A DNA stretch of 64,000 bases, taken from assembly GCF_002019635.1 (NCBI RefSeq), contig NZ_KV917372.1, positions 744,001 through 808,000 of the forward strand. The letters are read 5' to 3'. Positions 23,850 through 31,025 of the stretch are shown here, piece by piece (position 1 is the first letter of the stretch; every line of letters starts with the position of its first letter). The notes under the pieces are model-generated. The model was not told the origin of the DNA. It worked only from the letters and a program-made list of their open reading frames with translations, and made no database searches. This DNA comes from Metabacillus halosaccharovorans. Lineage in GTDB: Bacteria > Bacillota > Bacilli > Bacillales > Bacillaceae. The position numbers and the translations under genes were made by a program.

Positions 23850-24053
23850 TTGGAAAATAATAATCGTAACATAAAACAAACTCAGGAAAAATTCGAGTTA
23901 CCCACTATATGGTCTGAATTTATGAATGATACAATGTCTATTTTTTCACTTATGGAATCGGCGGCACTAACCAAAGATGAAGAAGAATTTAAGAAGATAC
24001 AAATACTTGCTGATAGTATTGGAAAATCGATACAAAAAAAATCAGCATTATAA
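23850..24053 (+). CDS. Small hypothetical protein, 67 aa (TTG start)
   Basis: TTG start at 23850 with a strong GGAGG 6 bases upstream. 67 residues, soluble and helical: LPTIWSEFMNDTMSIFSLMESAALTKDEEEF, then KKIQILADSIGKSIQKK. No family recognised. A hairpin terminator follows directly, so it closes the first transcription unit of the cargo island. Function unknown. Confidence 0.65.
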   Translation: MENNNRNIKQTQEKFELPTIWSEFMNDTMSIFSLMESAALTKDEEEFKKIQILADSIGKSIQKKSAL

Positions 24054-24064
24054 ATTCTCATTCC

Positions 24065-24094
24065 ACCAGTGAGTTATTTTACTGGTTCTTTTTG
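24065..24094 (+). terminator. Terminator after the 67-aa gene
   Basis: CCAGT and ACTGG pair around GAGTTATTTT and are followed by TTCTTTTT. Confidence 0.65.
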
Positions 24095-24239
24095 ATTCTT
24101 CCCTATTTCTCTTTTTATATCAAATGAATAGTTTAACGAAGTACGAACTAACCGTTTATTCCTTATCTCCTTCATAATTTTCCTCTTTTATAAAACCGCA
24201 TCTATAAACAACCTAATATTTGGGTATTATATCTATGAG

Positions 24240-25253
24240 GTGATTATCATAGATAAAGAAAAACTTAAACTCACATCTGCCGAAATAGGTACCTTATGGG
24301 GCCAATACGTTAATGGTACTGCCGTTGATATTGTGAACAAATATATGCTTTCAATAATAGAAGATACAAAAATTAAATTACTTTTCGAAGATGCAATAAG
24401 CACATTTTCAAAACAGAAGCAACAAATAGCTATATTTATTGAAAATGAAGGATTTCCTGTTCCTATTGGATTTAACGAGTCAGATCTTAACAAGGGATCT
24501 AAAAGGCTTTTCTCAGACATATTCTGTTTACACTACTTACATATTATTACGTTGCACGGACTTTTAGGGCATACTACATCACTATGTTCTTCAGTTAGAA
24601 ATGATTTACGCAAATTTTATGATAACAGTGATAGTGAAGGTAAAAGAATGTATCATCAAACAACTGATTTACTACTAGAAAAAGGACATTTCCAAAGAGA
24701 CCCTACCATTTATCCAGAGGCAAACCCTGAATTTATTTCTGGGCAATCATTTACAGATGGATATTTCGGTGACAAACGTCCTTTAGCTGCAACCGAAATA
24801 ATTGCTCTTTCTCTAAATTTAAAAAAGAAAATCTTAGAAAAATCTCTTTCAATAGGATTTAGTCAAGTAACACAAGATACAGAGGTTAGGAAATTTTTAA
24901 AAAATACACAAAAAGTATCTGATAACCAAATTCAAGCACTGGGTAAGATTCTTAATAAAGATAATTTACCAGTTCCCATGTCATGGGAATCAGAAGTTAC
25001 CACATCACAAGATGCTCCTTTTTCAGATAAGTTAATGATGTATCACATTGGCTTTTTATTACAGGCTTCACAGAATTATCACGGAGCAGGACTGGCATCG
25101 GCAATGAGATCAGATCTTGTAATTAATTACGAAAAGATAATCCTAAAGAATATTATGGTTACGAAAGATTGGTTTAATATTATGACAAAGAATAAATGGT
25201 TAGAGCAGCCACCACTTGCTCCAAATAGGAAAGAGATTGCAAAAGATAAATAA
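24240..25253 (+). CDS. Tandem DUF3231 protein
   Basis: 337 residues made of two similar halves: LTSAEIGTLWGQYVNGTAVD in the first, then KVSDNQIQALGKILNKDNLP in the second. Both have helical ferritin-like DUF3231 features (LPVPMSWESEVT, FSDKLMMYHIGFLLQASQNYHGAGL). Chromosomal members occur widely in spore-formers; the role is unknown. The start is uncertain: GTG 24240 overlaps an ideal Shine-Dalgarno (GAGGTGAT), whose best spacing would favour an ATA at 24249. It has its own strong terminator and follows the Spo0E-like genes, so it is probably host-derived cargo. Confidence 0.8.
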   Translation: MIIIDKEKLKLTSAEIGTLWGQYVNGTAVDIVNKYMLSIIEDTKIKLLFEDAISTFSKQKQQIAIFIENEGFPVPIGFNESDLNKGSKRLFSDIFCLHYLHIITLHGLLGHTTSLCSSVRNDLRKFYDNSDSEGKRMYHQTTDLLLEKGHFQRDPTIYPEANPEFISGQSFTDGYFGDKRPLAATEIIALSLNLKKKILEKSLSIGFSQVTQDTEVRKFLKNTQKVSDNQIQALGKILNKDNLPVPMSWESEVTTSQDAPFSDKLMMYHIGFLLQASQNYHGAGLASAMRSDLVINYEKIILKNIMVTKDWFNIMTKNKWLEQPPLAPNRKEIAKDK

Positions 25254-25262
25254 CTTTATTAG

Positions 25263-25290
25263 CCTCCTGCTATCAGGAGGTTTCTTCTTC
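25263..25290 (+). terminator. Terminator of the DUF3231 gene
   Basis: CCTCCTG and CAGGAGG form a 7-bp stem with a 4-base loop, followed by TTTCTTCTTCTTTT. It separates the rightward cargo island from the convergent leftward early operon. Confidence 0.85.
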
Positions 25291-25319
25291 TTTTAAAGAT
25301 GTTATGTCGCAATTTCCAT

Positions 25320-25529
25320 CTATTCCGCTTTCCGCATTTTAGCTACCCAACAAGTAGAAATTGTATTTTCAACAAATATTCTCCGATTAAAATTATCTCG
25401 ATCAAATGTTTTTCCATCTGTTGTAAATTCAGTTAAAGGGTAAATAACCTCAAATCCCCTCTTCTCAAGATCCAGAATTGCTCTAGCAGCTTCTTCCTTT
25501 TTTCTCCGATGAATTACCACTGGTTTCAT
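25320..25529 (-). CDS. Small phage hypothetical protein, 69 aa
   Basis: 69 residues: basic N-terminus (MKPVVIHRRKKEEAARAIL), then GFEVIYPLTEF and a basic region with RDNFNRRIFVEN and TCWVAKMRKA. It looks like a small alpha/beta fold. Found at the end of the early operon; the start overlaps the stop of the resolvase reading frame by 4 bases. Similar short proteins sit next to RuvC-like genes in Bacillus phages, but I cannot assign a function. Confidence 0.6.
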   Translation of the reverse strand: MKPVVIHRRKKEEAARAILDLEKRGFEVIYPLTEFTTDGKTFDRDNFNRRIFVENTISTCWVAKMRKAE

Positions 25530-26090
25530 TTTGCCACCTTCTTTTCAGATGGGTTCAAAATTGCATTTATTACTTCGGCTTGATATTTCGTAATATCTAC
25601 AAATGGGCTATTTCGACAATGTATCATTCTTGAAATTTGAGCTATTAAATAAGCATCAACAACATTATCACTAGAATGACTAAAACCAAAATGTTCTTTT
25701 ACTGCATTCATAACGGCTTTCTTTTTTTCTTTACCAGTTAGTCTTTTTTTGCTTCCTTTTTCTCCTTCCCACCCAGTAACATTGACGAATTTTTTTACTG
25801 CATTTGGAGCTACTTCATGATAAGGAATTTTTCTTTTGAATAGCTCATTTCTAATGCCGTGATGAATACCTCCAGCAAACATTGCTTTTTTGTGTGTCAA
25901 AGGGAAAGCCCTCTATGCATACCGAATCATCTTTCTTTACATGCTGCATAATTCCATAAATAAGAGTTGTCATTCTTCTTGGATCAACATCACCGATACC
26001 AGTTATTTCTTTTGCTACTAAAACATATCCGTTTTCATCTAAAGCAACAAAACCAGTTTTAGTTGATGGATCAATCCCTATGAATCTCAT
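25526..26090 (-). pseudogene. Frameshifted RuvC/RNase H-like Holliday junction resolvase
   Basis: Two frames together make one ~185-residue protein. The 5' part (26090 to about 25890) has MRFIGIDPSTKTGFVALDENG with the first catalytic Asp, and SVCIEGFPF with the Glu. It then runs out of frame into a stop at 25851. The 3' part (from about 25890 to 25526) continues MFAGGIHHGIRNELF and SSDNVVDAYLIAQ with the last catalytic Asp. The switch falls at a six-A run (around 25888); removing one A restores the frame as FDTQKAMFAGG. The options are a real indel, a sequencing error, or a +1 shift. The family resolves branched DNA before packaging. Confidence 0.75.
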
Positions 26091-26206
26091 TTTCTACTCT
26101 CCTTTACTCCAAAACTTTGAGGTTCACGAATGAAAGTTTGCCCTTCCACTTCGATTTTTGTTGGTTCGCCCTTTTTAACTTTTAGGATTTTAATTACCTT
26201 TGTCAT
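26087..26206 (-). CDS. Small phage protein, 39 aa
   Basis: Start at ATG 26206 (MTKVIKILKVKKGEPTKIEV) with AAAGGAG 6 bases upstream; an in-frame ATG at 26227 with AAAGGGTGG is a possible alternative. It is beta-rich and basic, ending FIREPQSFGVKESRK. Its stop overlaps the resolvase start (ATGA). No family recognised. Confidence 0.55.
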   Translation of the reverse strand: MTKVIKILKVKKGEPTKIEVEGQTFIREPQSFGVKESRK

Positions 26207-26249
26207 TATGTCTCCTTTGCTTTTGATCATTGACAACCACCCTTTCAAG

Positions 26250-26540
26250 TTAATATTTTTTACCTCCATGTCTGTAAGATCTTTCTTTGTTACGATTCAT
26301 TTTTTCAAGAATAGCTTTTTCAAGATCAATCTTTTTAGATCCACAAAGATCGAAGATTCTAATGCAAACATCTGCTAATTCTTCAACGAAATTTTCTTGA
26401 TCTCCCTTTCTATCAGCTTCTAAAGCTTCGCTTACTTCGCTATGAATCAAGGCTAATAAAGTTCCTGTTTCCCTTGGTTCGTTATGCCAACCTTTGCTTT
26501 TGGCTGTTTTATAAGCTTGTGAACACAAATTATTAATCAT
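26250..26540 (-). CDS. MazG-like nucleotide pyrophosphohydrolase
   Basis: 96 residues. The MazG/all-alpha NTP pyrophosphatase metal site is visible: LLALIHSEVSEALEADRKG (ExxE) and FVEELADVCIRIFD (ExxD), followed by LEKAILEKMNRNKERSYRHGGKKY. Such phage enzymes hydrolyse (d)NTPs or alarmones, cleaning the nucleotide pool during replication. It lies in the early operon between helicase and resolvase genes. A GGAG ribosome site is present. Confidence 0.88.
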   Translation of the reverse strand: MINNLCSQAYKTAKSKGWHNEPRETGTLLALIHSEVSEALEADRKGDQENFVEELADVCIRIFDLCGSKKIDLEKAILEKMNRNKERSYRHGGKKY

Positions 26541-26679
26541 TACAATTCTCCTCTGTTTGTCTTGTTTTAGACCTTGTTTTAAAAGTTGAATATGACATAT
26601 CTAAAGCTTCGATACAGACGTTTAAATAACATGCTAATGTGTATTCACACCCAACAAGGTTAAAACTGCTGTATGAAGC

Positions 26680-26808
26680 TTATAAAGCTTTATTTTTCTC
26701 TCGTCTTTCTTTTAATTCTTTAACAGCCTTATATCTATCTCTCATTCTTTGAGATTCGTCATTTGCGATATCATATAATTCCTTATCGCTTAATTTAGAG
26801 AAATCCAT
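26680..26808 (-). CDS. Small phage protein downstream of dnaB, 42 aa
   Basis: ATG 26808 chosen because GGAAGTGATC provides an 8-base-spaced ribosome site; the frame is open to 26874 but that lies inside dnaB. It is helical and highly charged: FSKLSDKELYDIANDESQRM, ending LKERREKNKAL. No family recognised. The frame stays open for 44 more codons after its TAA. Confidence 0.6.
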   Translation of the reverse strand: MDFSKLSDKELYDIANDESQRMRDRYKAVKELKERREKNKAL

Positions 26809-26812
26809 TTGA

Positions 26813-28099
26813 TCACTTCCTTGGCAATTCATTAAATCTTTGAATCCATCCTTGGAACAAAAGTCTGAAATCATTTAATCCTGTATCTCGACCTTTAGCG
26901 AATGTTTGTTGGATCACTTTTCCGCCCATTGCTGTATCGCTAGGATCATGCCATAAGAATTCAACCATGTCTGCATCTTGCTCAATTGATCCAGATTCTT
27001 TTAAGTGTGAAAGTTGCGGTTTCAGTTCTTTCTCGAAAGCCCTCGACATTTGGGAAAGCATTATAAAGCAGCAATCCAAATCCATAGCAATACGTTTAGC
27101 TTCTCCAGTAACATTTCCAATTGCTTGAGATCTCGATTCACCGTTCTTTTGCGGTATTCTCATGATCTGCAAGTAATCAACGGCAATAGCTGCAATTCTT
27201 CCGTATTTCTTTTTGAATTGTTTAGCTGTTGCTCTTACTTCCTCGATTGTCACTCCTGCGCTATCTTGAAAATGTATCGGCAAGTATTCGAAGTTTTCAT
27301 AAGCCATTTCGACTAGGTTTCTTTCTCTTTCATTCAAATTCTTTGTTTTAATCTTGTTGAAACTTACTCCAGTTGAATTAGAAATCATCCTGTCGATTAA
27401 AGATTCTTTTTTCATTTCTTGAGAAAATATTAAAATTACTCCTTTATGCTGCTTCGCCATTCCGTAAATCCTTTGAAGTAACATGGCAGTTTTACCAACA
27501 GAAGGACGACCAGCCAAGACCCATAACCAACCTCGCCAAGCTCCATGCGCCCATTTATCAAATTGTTCAAATCCTGTTTTAATAAATTCATTTTTCTTTG
27601 CTAGATATTCAAAATAATCACTTTTACTTTGAGAAAAACTTTTCATTCTAGCGTTGTCCTGTGGTCTTAACTGTGTAACTAGTTGTTCAACATATGAAAA
27701 AAATTCTTCGTCTGATTCATAATCAGCTCTGGACATATCACCAATAATTACAGAAGTATCTTTGATTCTTCTCTCCATCGCTTTAGAACGAACTGCTTTG
27801 GCATAAAATTCAACGTTTGCTGTAGTAGGGCAAGATTCCGCTAATTGAGATAAATAATTAACCCCACCAACATTTTCAATCATTTTCGTTCTGTCTAATT
27901 CTTCTGTTACGGTTACTAGATCAATAGGCACACTATTCTTTTCTAGCTTCCTCATTGCTTTGTAAATTTCCCTGTGTCTACCAATTTGAAAATCTCGGTC
28001 TTCAAGGAAAACAATTTGATCAAGAACATTACTATCTAGGAATACCGCACCTAAAACGGATTGTTCAGCGTTTAGATCATTAGCTCCAGTCGAATTCAT
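26813..28099 (-). CDS. Replicative DNA helicase, DnaB family
   Basis: 428 residues from ATG 28099, chosen because GAAGGGA lies about 9 bases upstream; ATG 28108 is too close to it. The N-terminal domain starts NDLNAEQSVLGAVFLD, the classical DnaB entry. The RecA-like core has AGRPSVGKTAML (Walker A, about residue 200) and IAAIAVDYLQIM (Walker B), then QMSRAFEK and VEFLWHDPS. It unwinds phage DNA after loading by the upstream initiator. It overlaps that gene by 20 bases. Confidence 0.95.
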   Translation of the reverse strand: MNSTGANDLNAEQSVLGAVFLDSNVLDQIVFLEDRDFQIGRHREIYKAMRKLEKNSVPIDLVTVTEELDRTKMIENVGGVNYLSQLAESCPTTANVEFYAKAVRSKAMERRIKDTSVIIGDMSRADYESDEEFFSYVEQLVTQLRPQDNARMKSFSQSKSDYFEYLAKKNEFIKTGFEQFDKWAHGAWRGWLWVLAGRPSVGKTAMLLQRIYGMAKQHKGVILIFSQEMKKESLIDRMISNSTGVSFNKIKTKNLNERERNLVEMAYENFEYLPIHFQDSAGVTIEEVRATAKQFKKKYGRIAAIAVDYLQIMRIPQKNGESRSQAIGNVTGEAKRIAMDLDCCFIMLSQMSRAFEKELKPQLSHLKESGSIEQDADMVEFLWHDPSDTAMGGKVIQQTFAKGRDTGLNDFRLLFQGWIQRFNELPRK

Positions 28100-28964
28100 T
28101 AGGATCATTCCCTTCCATAATCCATTGTTGGAACTCTATTTCTTTATCTCTGGTAGCATCGTTAGGGTGTGCCACCTTTTCTATATTTCCGTTTACTTGA
28201 TTTACTTTAGGTTTTTGAGCTGCATTCATTTTTATAGCAAGTTCCCCAAATTTATCTCTTAGCTTTTTAGCAGATAGAACATTGGTCTTCCAAAATGAAT
28301 CAGTAGTAACCCAATCCATCACTTTTTTTGCAAGGTGTTTGTCTACTCCATCAAGTTCTACTAACTTTCTAAATTCATCCGCCCATTTCTGTAAATTTGC
28401 TTTTTTAGTTAAATGTCCAACACCAGCTTCTTGAGCAACCTTAGAAACTCGATCATGAAAGTAAACAGCCATTTTAAAATAAGTGTTTTCCTCGTCATAC
28501 GTTTTTTGTTTGCGAGGTATTTTTTTAATATTTTCTTTCTTTCTTTCTTGGGGGTGTAATTGCACCCCACTTTTGCCGTGTAATTGCACCCCAGTACTGC
28601 CGTGTAATTGCACCCCACCTTGTTCTGCCGTGCTAATGCACCCCACTGAATCTATCCATTCTTCATGATTCTTATTAAATTTCAATACATTTGCCCCTCT
28701 CTTACCTCTCCCAACGACAATGATGAATTTTCTTTCAATCAAATTTTTAAGCTCTTTACCTACGTTTTTTCTATCCTTACCTCCAAGAGATTCAGATATA
28801 AAGGAACTTGATAGTTCATGTTGTTTTCGTTTGAAACCGTAAGTGTAACGCCATATAACCATGATTATTTTTAATTGTGTGCCGTTGAGATTGGTCTTTA
28901 CTATTTGTTCTAAAATCTCATTGGCAATCCGAGTATATCCATTTTCAGTTTGTGGGCTTGCCAT
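28080..28964 (-). CDS. Phage replication initiator/helicase loader (RepO-type) with internal iterons
   Basis: 294 residues. The N-terminal winged helix (YTRIANEILEQIVKTNLNGTQ, then IIMVIWRYTYGFKRK) matches Phage_rep_O (PF04492), the lambda O-type initiator. Residues about 108-138 are low-complexity repeats of GVQLHG, encoded by iterated DNA. The C-terminal part (about 160-250) looks like a DnaD/loader domain (KKVMDWVTTDSFWKTNVLSA). It should bind the origin inside its own gene and load DnaB, whose gene follows directly. Confidence 0.85.
   Translation of the reverse strand: MASPQTENGYTRIANEILEQIVKTNLNGTQLKIIMVIWRYTYGFKRKQHELSSSFISESLGGKDRKNVGKELKNLIERKFIIVVGRGKRGANVLKFNKNHEEWIDSVGCISTAEQGGVQLHGSTGVQLHGKSGVQLHPQERKKENIKKIPRKQKTYDEENTYFKMAVYFHDRVSKVAQEAGVGHLTKKANLQKWADEFRKLVELDGVDKHLAKKVMDWVTTDSFWKTNVLSAKKLRDKFGELAIKMNAAQKPKVNQVNGNIEKVAHPNDATRDKEIEFQQWIMEGNDPNEFDWS
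28555..28645. other. Candidate prophage replication origin: four iterons in the initiator gene
   Basis: Copies of TGTAATTGCACCCCA start at 28555, 28579 and 28603 with exact 24-bp spacing; a degenerate fourth, TGCTAATGCACCCCA, starts at 28631. Copies 2-4 share TGCCGTG upstream. The arrangement mirrors the lambda ori inside gene O. Confidence 0.75.
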
Positions 28965-29009
28965 TAAGAATCATCCGTTCTTATAAATCTTTATATAATG
29001 CAGATCCCT

Positions 29010-29201
29010 TTATTTTTCTTCAATTTCTTTAGGATCTATATTGCTTTCAATAGCAAACATCGTAATGTTTATATTTGCTTTTTCTTTTAACTTTTCTTTC
29101 AATTCCTTGTTTTCGGTTTCTAATTTTTCAATTCGTGCATTTTTTTCTGTGATTAAACCAATAGCTTCTTTTATAAAATTAGCCATTTCTTTGGTAGTCA
29201 T
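29010..29201 (-). CDS. Small coiled-coil phage protein, 63 aa
   Basis: 63 residues. A central heptad region (KNARIEKLETENKELKEKL) should form a coiled coil; the end is NIDPKEIEEK. The start overlaps the stop of the MBL-fold gene by 4 bases (ATGA), so translation is coupled. No family or function recognised. Confidence 0.65.
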   Translation of the reverse strand: MTTKEMANFIKEAIGLITEKNARIEKLETENKELKEKLKEKANINITMFAIESNIDPKEIEEK

Positions 29202-29956
29202 GAGATAACCTCCAATTTATAATTCAAATCACATATCAATCCATATTTCGATAACTCACGTTTTACTGTCATTTCTGCAAGTGCTGGCATGTTGTTTTTG
29301 CTTGATAGATGTGTTAGATATATTTTTTTTGTATGATGGTCTACAAGTCCACTTAGCGCTTTAGATGTCTGTTCATTACTTAAATGTCCTATATGGCTTA
29401 AAATCCTTGCTTTAACGCTGTTAGGATAATCACTAACTTCTACCATGTTCGGCTCATGATTTGATTCAATAATGTAATATGTTGAGTGTTCCATAACTTT
29501 CATCATTGCTTCGTCAACTTTTCCTGTGTCCAAGCAAATTGATACCTTTTCATTGCTTTCGTAGTCAGTAATTGCATAGCCTACTGGATCAAAAGCATCA
29601 TGATGTGTTTTGAAGGATTCAATAAAAAAATCTTCAACATTAAAATCATTACCAGAAGAGAAAGACCAACGAAGTTCTTCATCTACTCCTTTGATTGACT
29701 TCCATTCATTTTCAGCAGCAAAAACAGGTATTTTATATTTGTTAGCTATCGGTAATCCTTTTACGTGATCCGAATGAGCGTGTGTAATCAAAATAGCTTT
29801 GATTTCATTTGGCTTAATTCCAACTTCTAAAAGCCTTTTCTCAATTTTTGTTTTGGCAATACCACAATCAATTAAGATTGCAGCATCACCAGATTTAATT
29901 GCTATTGCATTTCCAGAAGAACCGCCTGCTAAAATATCAATTTTCAAATCTATCAC
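29198..29956 (-). CDS. MBL-fold hydrolase, YycJ/WalJ-like
   Basis: 252 residues. The metallo-beta-lactamase motif THAHSDH (about residue 59-65) plus ILIDCGI, ICLDTG and the late SHIGHLSNEQ and LTHLSSKNN supply the metal ligands. The start LDILAGGSSGNAI pattern (here KIDILAGGSSGNAIAIKSG) is typical of YycJ/WalJ, a family with reported nuclease activity. It is encoded directly after Bet, overlapping by 4 bases. This is where phages usually have an exonuclease, so it may serve as the recombination nuclease (inference). Confidence 0.85.
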   Translation of the reverse strand: MIDLKIDILAGGSSGNAIAIKSGDAAILIDCGIAKTKIEKRLLEVGIKPNEIKAILITHAHSDHVKGLPIANKYKIPVFAAENEWKSIKGVDEELRWSFSSGNDFNVEDFFIESFKTHHDAFDPVGYAITDYESNEKVSICLDTGKVDEAMMKVMEHSTYYIIESNHEPNMVEVSDYPNSVKARILSHIGHLSNEQTSKALSGLVDHHTKKIYLTHLSSKNNMPALAEMTVKRELSKYGLICDLNYKLEVIS

Positions 29957-30858
29957 TCCAATTCATCAGAATCCGCTGCTTGAGCTTCTTGCATTTCAAG
30001 CTGCATTTCAAGAATATTTTTCAATCCCACTAAATCTGATATGCTAGGATTTTCACCGACTTTAGGAGCATGCTTGGAGATATAATCAGACATTTCTTCT
30101 TTTGTTTTCACTCCTATTCTTTTAAATAAATTATTGATATCCGATCTTATTTTTTTTATTTCATCATCAGTTTGATTCGTCGCTTCTTCGTTTATAGGTT
30201 TAGAATCTAAAACATCTTGATTCGGAGTGATGTCTTTTCTCTCTTTAGGCTGATATTCAGGAATATCATTTTCTTGATTGTTTAGTTGAATTTCTTCATC
30301 ACCGAAATCTAAACCATACTGCTTTTTTAATGCCCGTTGCTGCACATGTTTTCCGAACATATCAGAAGTCCATTTTTTCCAGTTATCTTTATTTTGTCCA
30401 GTAAACATATGTTCAACTTCTTCTATATCCAAAATTACCGTAACTGGTCTATATCCAGCTCTATAAGCTATCGAATAAGCTCCGATGATTTTGCCCCTAG
30501 GAAAACCTATTTCATGTAGAACTACCTCTAATTCCTTTGTTTCCTTGTTCATTGCAACTTTAAATTCATCATTTTCATGAACCATTTGTGTATCTGGTGG
30601 CTGGAACCCCTCTTGCTCTCTTGCTTTTGATAGATAAGCTTCTGCCGCAAATTGAATACGAGCTGTATTTCCATATTTAATAAAGAAAATTTCATTTTTA
30701 AATGGATCTAAACCATATGCAGCAGCCTTATGAGCGAACAAAAGGAATTCTTGGTCATTAGCTGTAGGTGCGATTGAGTTACGAATCACTTGCAAAACTT
30801 CAGGCTTGAATGCTTCGTTTATTTCTGGTGTATATTGAGTAATTTGATTTTTTGACAT
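29953..30858 (-). CDS. Phage recombinase Bet (RecT/Redbeta superfamily)
   Basis: 301 residues from ATG 30858 (MSKNQITQYTPEINEAF), chosen because GGAGGTAAATGATT gives correct spacing; ATG 30864 is too close. Family features are FAHKAAAYGLDPFKNEIFFIKYG, ARIQFAAEAYLSKA, and MFGKHVQQRALKKQYGL. Bet anneals complementary single strands during phage recombination and repair. The C-terminal ~110 residues are charged and probably contact SSB or a nuclease. Neighbours are a Rad50-like ATPase and an MBL-fold protein. Confidence 0.92.
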   Translation of the reverse strand: MSKNQITQYTPEINEAFKPEVLQVIRNSIAPTANDQEFLLFAHKAAAYGLDPFKNEIFFIKYGNTARIQFAAEAYLSKAREQEGFQPPDTQMVHENDEFKVAMNKETKELEVVLHEIGFPRGKIIGAYSIAYRAGYRPVTVILDIEEVEHMFTGQNKDNWKKWTSDMFGKHVQQRALKKQYGLDFGDEEIQLNNQENDIPEYQPKERKDITPNQDVLDSKPINEEATNQTDDEIKKIRSDINNLFKRIGVKTKEEMSDYISKHAPKVGENPSISDLVGLKNILEMQLEMQEAQAADSDELE

Positions 30859-30860
30859 AA

Positions 30861-31025
30861 TCATTTACCTCCGATTTTTGGAATTACTTTTAAAGTGTTA
30901 GTAAATCTATGAACTAAATGCATTTCATCATCAAGGTTTTTAGCGACTAGCCAATTTTCATAATTCAATCCAAAGGACTTGATGATTTTCTTTTGCTTAA
31001 CTGTTGGATTTTTACCTTGCTTCAT
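30861..31025 (-). CDS. Small phage protein, 54 aa (DUF6906-like)
   Basis: ATG 31025 overlaps the stop of the Rad50-like gene (ATGA). It reads MKQGKNPTVKQKKIIKSFGL, then NYENWLVAKNLDDEMHLVHR. The pattern KxGKxPTxxQK...NxENWLVxK is that of a small conserved Bacillus-phage family that I associate with DUF6906. Its role is unknown. Its stop overlaps the Bet start region, so it is part of the recombination operon. Confidence 0.7.
   Translation of the reverse strand: MKQGKNPTVKQKKIIKSFGLNYENWLVAKNLDDEMHLVHRFTNTLKVIPKIGGK

Noticed and set aside
28409-28618. A minus-strand frame with GCNYTA repeats inside the initiator gene
   Set aside because: It is the iteron region read in another frame; no ribosome site and fully inside a well-supported gene.
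28555-28645. Possible CRISPR array because of regular repeats
   Set aside because: Repeats are 15-23 bp with 24-bp period and nearly no spacer; they lie in a coding frame, so iterons fit better.
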